A stretch of 42,357 nt of DNA, taken from assembly GCA_963575745.1 (NCBI GenBank), contig CAUYUJ010008094.1, forward strand, positions 1 to 42,357, written 5' to 3'. Within the stretch, counting starts at the first letter, position 1, and each line of letters starts with the position of its first letter. The position numbers were made by a program, and so were the translations under genes. This DNA comes from Prorocentrum cordatum (taxonomy: Eukaryota > Sar > Dinophyceae > Prorocentrales > Prorocentraceae). The notes under the pieces were generated by a model. It worked only from the letters and a program-made list of their open reading frames with translations, made no database searches and had not been told where the DNA came from. Positions 39,476 to 42,357 of the stretch are shown here, one piece after another.

Positions 39476-40338
39476 TACCCCCCGCAGGTTGAACAAAAAA
39501 AGATGGGGGGCTGATTGTCTTCAACCGTGAACTGAAGTAAGGCATGCCCCCCTAAGAAGGCAGGGGTCTGGCGGGCATCCTCTGCCAACGCCAGCAGCTC
39601 GGGCACCAAGGGCTCCGTTGGAGGTCTCGAGGACTGTGGGGGCTGGTCAGGATGAGGAGCAGGAGCAGCAGCAGCTTCACCTCCTCCCCCCTCCTGCCTC
39701 CTCAACGCCTCAAGTGCTTCCTCCAAGTCGGATCCCCCCTCCAGGGAGATCTCTGTGAGCCCTTGGGCCCCCACGTTGCCCCACCTGCCTTCCTGAACAT
39801 AGTGGCCTTCAGCCCTACGAATGAACTGAAGGAGCAGGCGTGAGACATGGAGCATGTCTTTGGTCATCAAAACCACATTGGACGGGCAACGACATAGCTC
39901 CGCCCCCGACTTCGCAAGTCGATCGGCTTCGGCATTGCCCTCCCTCTCAAAGTGGCTGATTCGTCCTTCGCGCACATCTGTCATCGACGTGTGGGCCGCC
40001 ACTTTACAAAAACTCACCAAAGCGGGTGCTCCTTCACGGAATGCCTGTCTCCAGATGTGTGCCCGAGTGTTGCTATCTCTCTGCGCATTTCTGGCATTCC
40101 TACAACATTGAATTGTGCCTTTACAATCGGAATAAATCGTATACCTGCCTACTAGATGTCTCAGGGCCATCAGGATGGCGTAATCCTCCCCGTCTCTGGC
40201 TACCTGGTCGGGGCCTTGTGGTGGGGGGACCGCCCCATACCACCCCGCCAGGGGTCGGCGATCTTGGTCGAAAACCGCCACACCCCAACCAGCAACCCCA
40301 AAGGACGGGAAAAAAAACATCGACCCCAGAGCCATCAC
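39475..40338 (-). pseudogene. LINE-2 RNase H domain
   Basis: The frame begins in a T homopolymer (eight T, one too many), so its Met is not a real start. Catalytic residues: Asp in AVFDQD or the preceding CDGSG, Glu in DGEDYAILMALRH, Asp in YTIYSDCKGTI, Asp in EGNAEADRLAKS, with VAAHTS before the last. It then continues to IFFCSTCGG, where a MITE interrupts the reading frame. Confidence 0.88.
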
Positions 40339-41036
40339 AAAAAAACATGGCCACCATCTAGCGCCAGCGGCGCCGCTTGACCTTCAACCTTGAACTCCCA
40401 CTCAGGGTTCCACCCAGGTCGGGAGAAAAATTGGCAAGGGTCGGGAAGGATCCCCCTAGCAAACCTTTCTTGCAGGTGCGCTGGCCCTACCCGCAAACGC
40501 CTCACTGGGCCATCCAGGTCCTGCGGCAAGTTATCACGACGCCAGCTTAGCCTAGCGGGGCAATCAAAATGACGATGGAACAGGCTGCCGATACCTTCCC
40601 CACATAGGAGACAGTGCGACGGCAGGGCAGGGTCATGTCTGTGAAGCCGCGCTTGACACCAATGCGAGCCAATCACAAGACCTCGGAGAGTCCTCTGCTC
40701 ACGAATCCCCCACCGCCCGCCTCTCCCACCGTCACCCTCATCGAGCTTCCAGCGTCTATGCAGAAGCTCATTCAAAGGCCGCCAAAAGATGTCACCCGAC
40801 CAGCCCTGACCAAGGTCAATCTTGGCCAGTCCTTCCTTGTCCGAGAAACGCCGAGCAGCGAATCGGGCCCTCCTGGCCAGGAGCGCTGGGGAGACCTGGT
40901 GAAGATCCCAAACCTCCCCCGTGGCCTCCTTCAGGGTCCATGGGTCCTCAAAAACAAGGCCCACTCGAGCACACGTGAGAATGAGGGCCGCAATGGGGTC
41001 TCGAACACGGGCCCAAGGCCTGGACAACTGAAGCAA
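40335..41036 (-). pseudogene. LINE-2 post-RT linker with zinc knuckle
   Basis: 233 residues: RPWARVRDPIAALILTCARV at the N-terminus (typical post-thumb region), a Trp-rich middle (GSHWCQARLHRHDPALPSHC), and CLLCGEGIGSLFHRHFDC as the knuckle. The stop at 40335 comes from a run of seven T (one too many) just before CDGSG, the start of RNase H. Confidence 0.78.
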
Positions 41037-41049
41037 CTCCTGGCCACTG

Positions 41050-41230
41050 GAAAAGGAGGAGGAGGAGGAGGAGGAGGAGGAAGAGGAAGAGGAGGAGGAG
41101 GAGGAGGAGGAGGAGGAGGAGGAGGAGGGAGAAGAGGAGGAGGAGGAGGAGGGGGAGGAGCGAGGACGGAGGAGGAGCGGAGAATAAGTAGGAGGAGGAG
41201 GGATGGAGGACGGGCGGAAGGAGAAGGGAG
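41050..41230. repeat. GGA microsatellite at the truncated end of LINE-2
   Basis: About 110 bp of nearly pure GGA followed by degenerate purine-rich DNA. Confidence 0.9.
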
Positions 41231-42265
41231 GTGAGAAACGGAGGAGAAGGACCCGTGCAGTCGGGAGGGCCGGGGTAGTGTTGGGGACACTAAAGCAAAG
41301 GAGAGGAGGAGGAAGGGGGGGGCGTGATGGCAGGGGGGTAGAGTGCGGGCGGGGGGGAGCAAGATAATGAGAGTGATGCCGTCAAGCGACCAAGTCACGA
41401 ACCCAGCACCCCCCCCGGAGCTTCTCCAGCGACGCGGGGAAACAAAAACAAGAAGGCGGCGCCGAACGGAAGCCTTCGCACGCTGCTTGAATCCTGAGTG
41501 CGCCGCGACAGCCAGCGGACGAAGACAGCGTCCAAGAAGGGGAAGCGAGTCCCCACGTACACTATGAGCGAAGCCACCACACTAGCGCCCATGCCTGACT
41601 GAGAACACGCAGCTGTTCATGTGTTCGCATATTTTGGCCCGGATGAGGCAAGGTGCAGAGCGGTAGCCCGCTGATCACCGGAGCTTTCACCAAAGCTGAC
41701 CAATATCTAGCAACAGCGCGTGACAATTTTTCGTCGGCGGCGAGGCAGAGTTGGCTGTACCAGCGTATGGAGCTCAACGGGGGCACCGAGAAGCGAACTG
41801 GCCAGCGCACAACGCGTGAAAACAGCCATGGCGCCGAACATGGAAGCTGCAGAGCGATGCAAGAGCCGATCACCAGAGCACTCGCGAGACTGGCCACTAC
41901 CAAACAACAACATGCGAAGGCGGAACAATCCGCTCAGCCAGCACGCTGAAGTGCGATCCGGCGGCCGGGAGGAGGGGCTCGGCACCCGCGGGACCTCCCA
42001 CGACCTGCAACCCGGGGCGGACCCTGATAAAAAAGAGCCGTGGAGGGGATGACGGCCCAGAGGCCCCGCGATGGGTATACCACCCTGCGCACGGCGAACG
42101 ACCGCCTGACTCTTTGCCTTGCTTCGTTAACGCGACAAGGCCGCCCATGCAAGACGCGCCGGCCGACCACGATGTCCCTTTAACACCGCGTGGGGATGCA
42201 AAGCGCGACTCCACAGCCATGCCAAATTAAGCCAATACGCTTGCGGAGTGCCCCGGGCCGATGCT
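41230..42265. other. Unassigned DNA
   Basis: No recognisable domain on either strand. Two related pieces (CAGAGCGGTAGCCCGCTGAT at 41659 and CAGAGCGATGCAAGAGCCGA at 41851, both followed by TCACC(A/G)GAGC) hint at an old duplication of roughly 190 bp. Short open frames are weak. Confidence 0.25.
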
Positions 42266-42267
42266 TG

Positions 42268-42357
42268 AGAGGAGGAGGAGGAAGAGGAGGAGGAGGAGGA
42301 GCAGGAGGAGGAGGGGGACGAGGAGGAGGATGAGGAGGAGGAGGAGAAGGAGGAGGA
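42268..42357. repeat. GGA microsatellite, continues past the window edge
   Basis: GGA/GAGGAA repeats to the last base. Confidence 0.9.

Larger units (their letters stand above)
38530..41045 (-). mobile_element. LINE-type retrotransposon, 5'-truncated 3' end (LINE-2 of this window)
   Basis: Minus strand: post-RT linker and zinc knuckle (41036-40335), RNase H (about 40340-39480), C-terminal Cys-rich tail (39051-38673), 3' UTR to the GGA tract at 38522. A 422-bp MITE sits between RNase H and the tail. The 5' end, in the post-RT region, meets a GGA tract at 41055; no RT is present. It is related in layout to the LINE at 7930-11515 but clearly divergent in sequence. Confidence 0.85.

Noticed and set aside
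41625-41640. Relict dinoflagellate spliced leader (TATTTTGGCCC)
   Set aside because: Shares only a short core with the known spliced leader; chance match.

Overview
The window looks like nuclear DNA of a photosynthetic dinoflagellate. The evidence is one plastid-lipid gene (a DGD-type galactosyltransferase) split into short exons with non-GT donors (GC, probably GA), three families of reverse-transcribing elements broken by small frameshifts, and dense trinucleotide microsatellites. I see no bacterial operon, CRISPR array, rRNA or tRNA gene.

Layout. 1-5776: Ty1/copia LTR retrotransposon on the minus strand, with 5' LTR, primer-binding site and gag-pol; it runs off the left edge inside RNase H. 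5873-7710: CAT-rich DNA holding a composite satellite element (copy C1). 7930-11515: minus-strand LINE (RT, zinc knuckle, RNase H), followed by composite copy C2. 12561-28815: minus-strand host gene for digalactosyldiacylglycerol synthase; five exons are visible, and the introns hold a LINE endonuclease fragment, composite copies C3-C6, several foldback or MITE families and CTC/GGA tracts. 29442-35701: a DIRS/Ngaro-like tyrosine-recombinase retrotransposon on the minus strand with split direct repeats, lying inside a CAT-rich tract. 37500-41040: a palindromic element and a second LINE 3' end, interrupted by a TA-flanked MITE. 41050-42357: GGA tracts and unassigned DNA.

The most unusual items are: (i) a repeated SVA-like composite element made of a leader, an array of ~82-bp units, an array of ~72-bp units and a conserved tail, present in five copies plus one leader fragment, always next to a trinucleotide microsatellite; (ii) the complete A1-ORFs-B1-A2-B2 architecture of the tyrosine-recombinase element, which carries an extra Cys-rich membrane ORF and possibly a methyltransferase-like tail; (iii) a TA-flanked MITE whose removal restores a LINE reading frame; (iv) six copies of a 14-bp hairpin motif scattered through the copia element.

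All family assignments come from reading motifs in the translated sequence; no database search was run. Exon boundaries are estimates.
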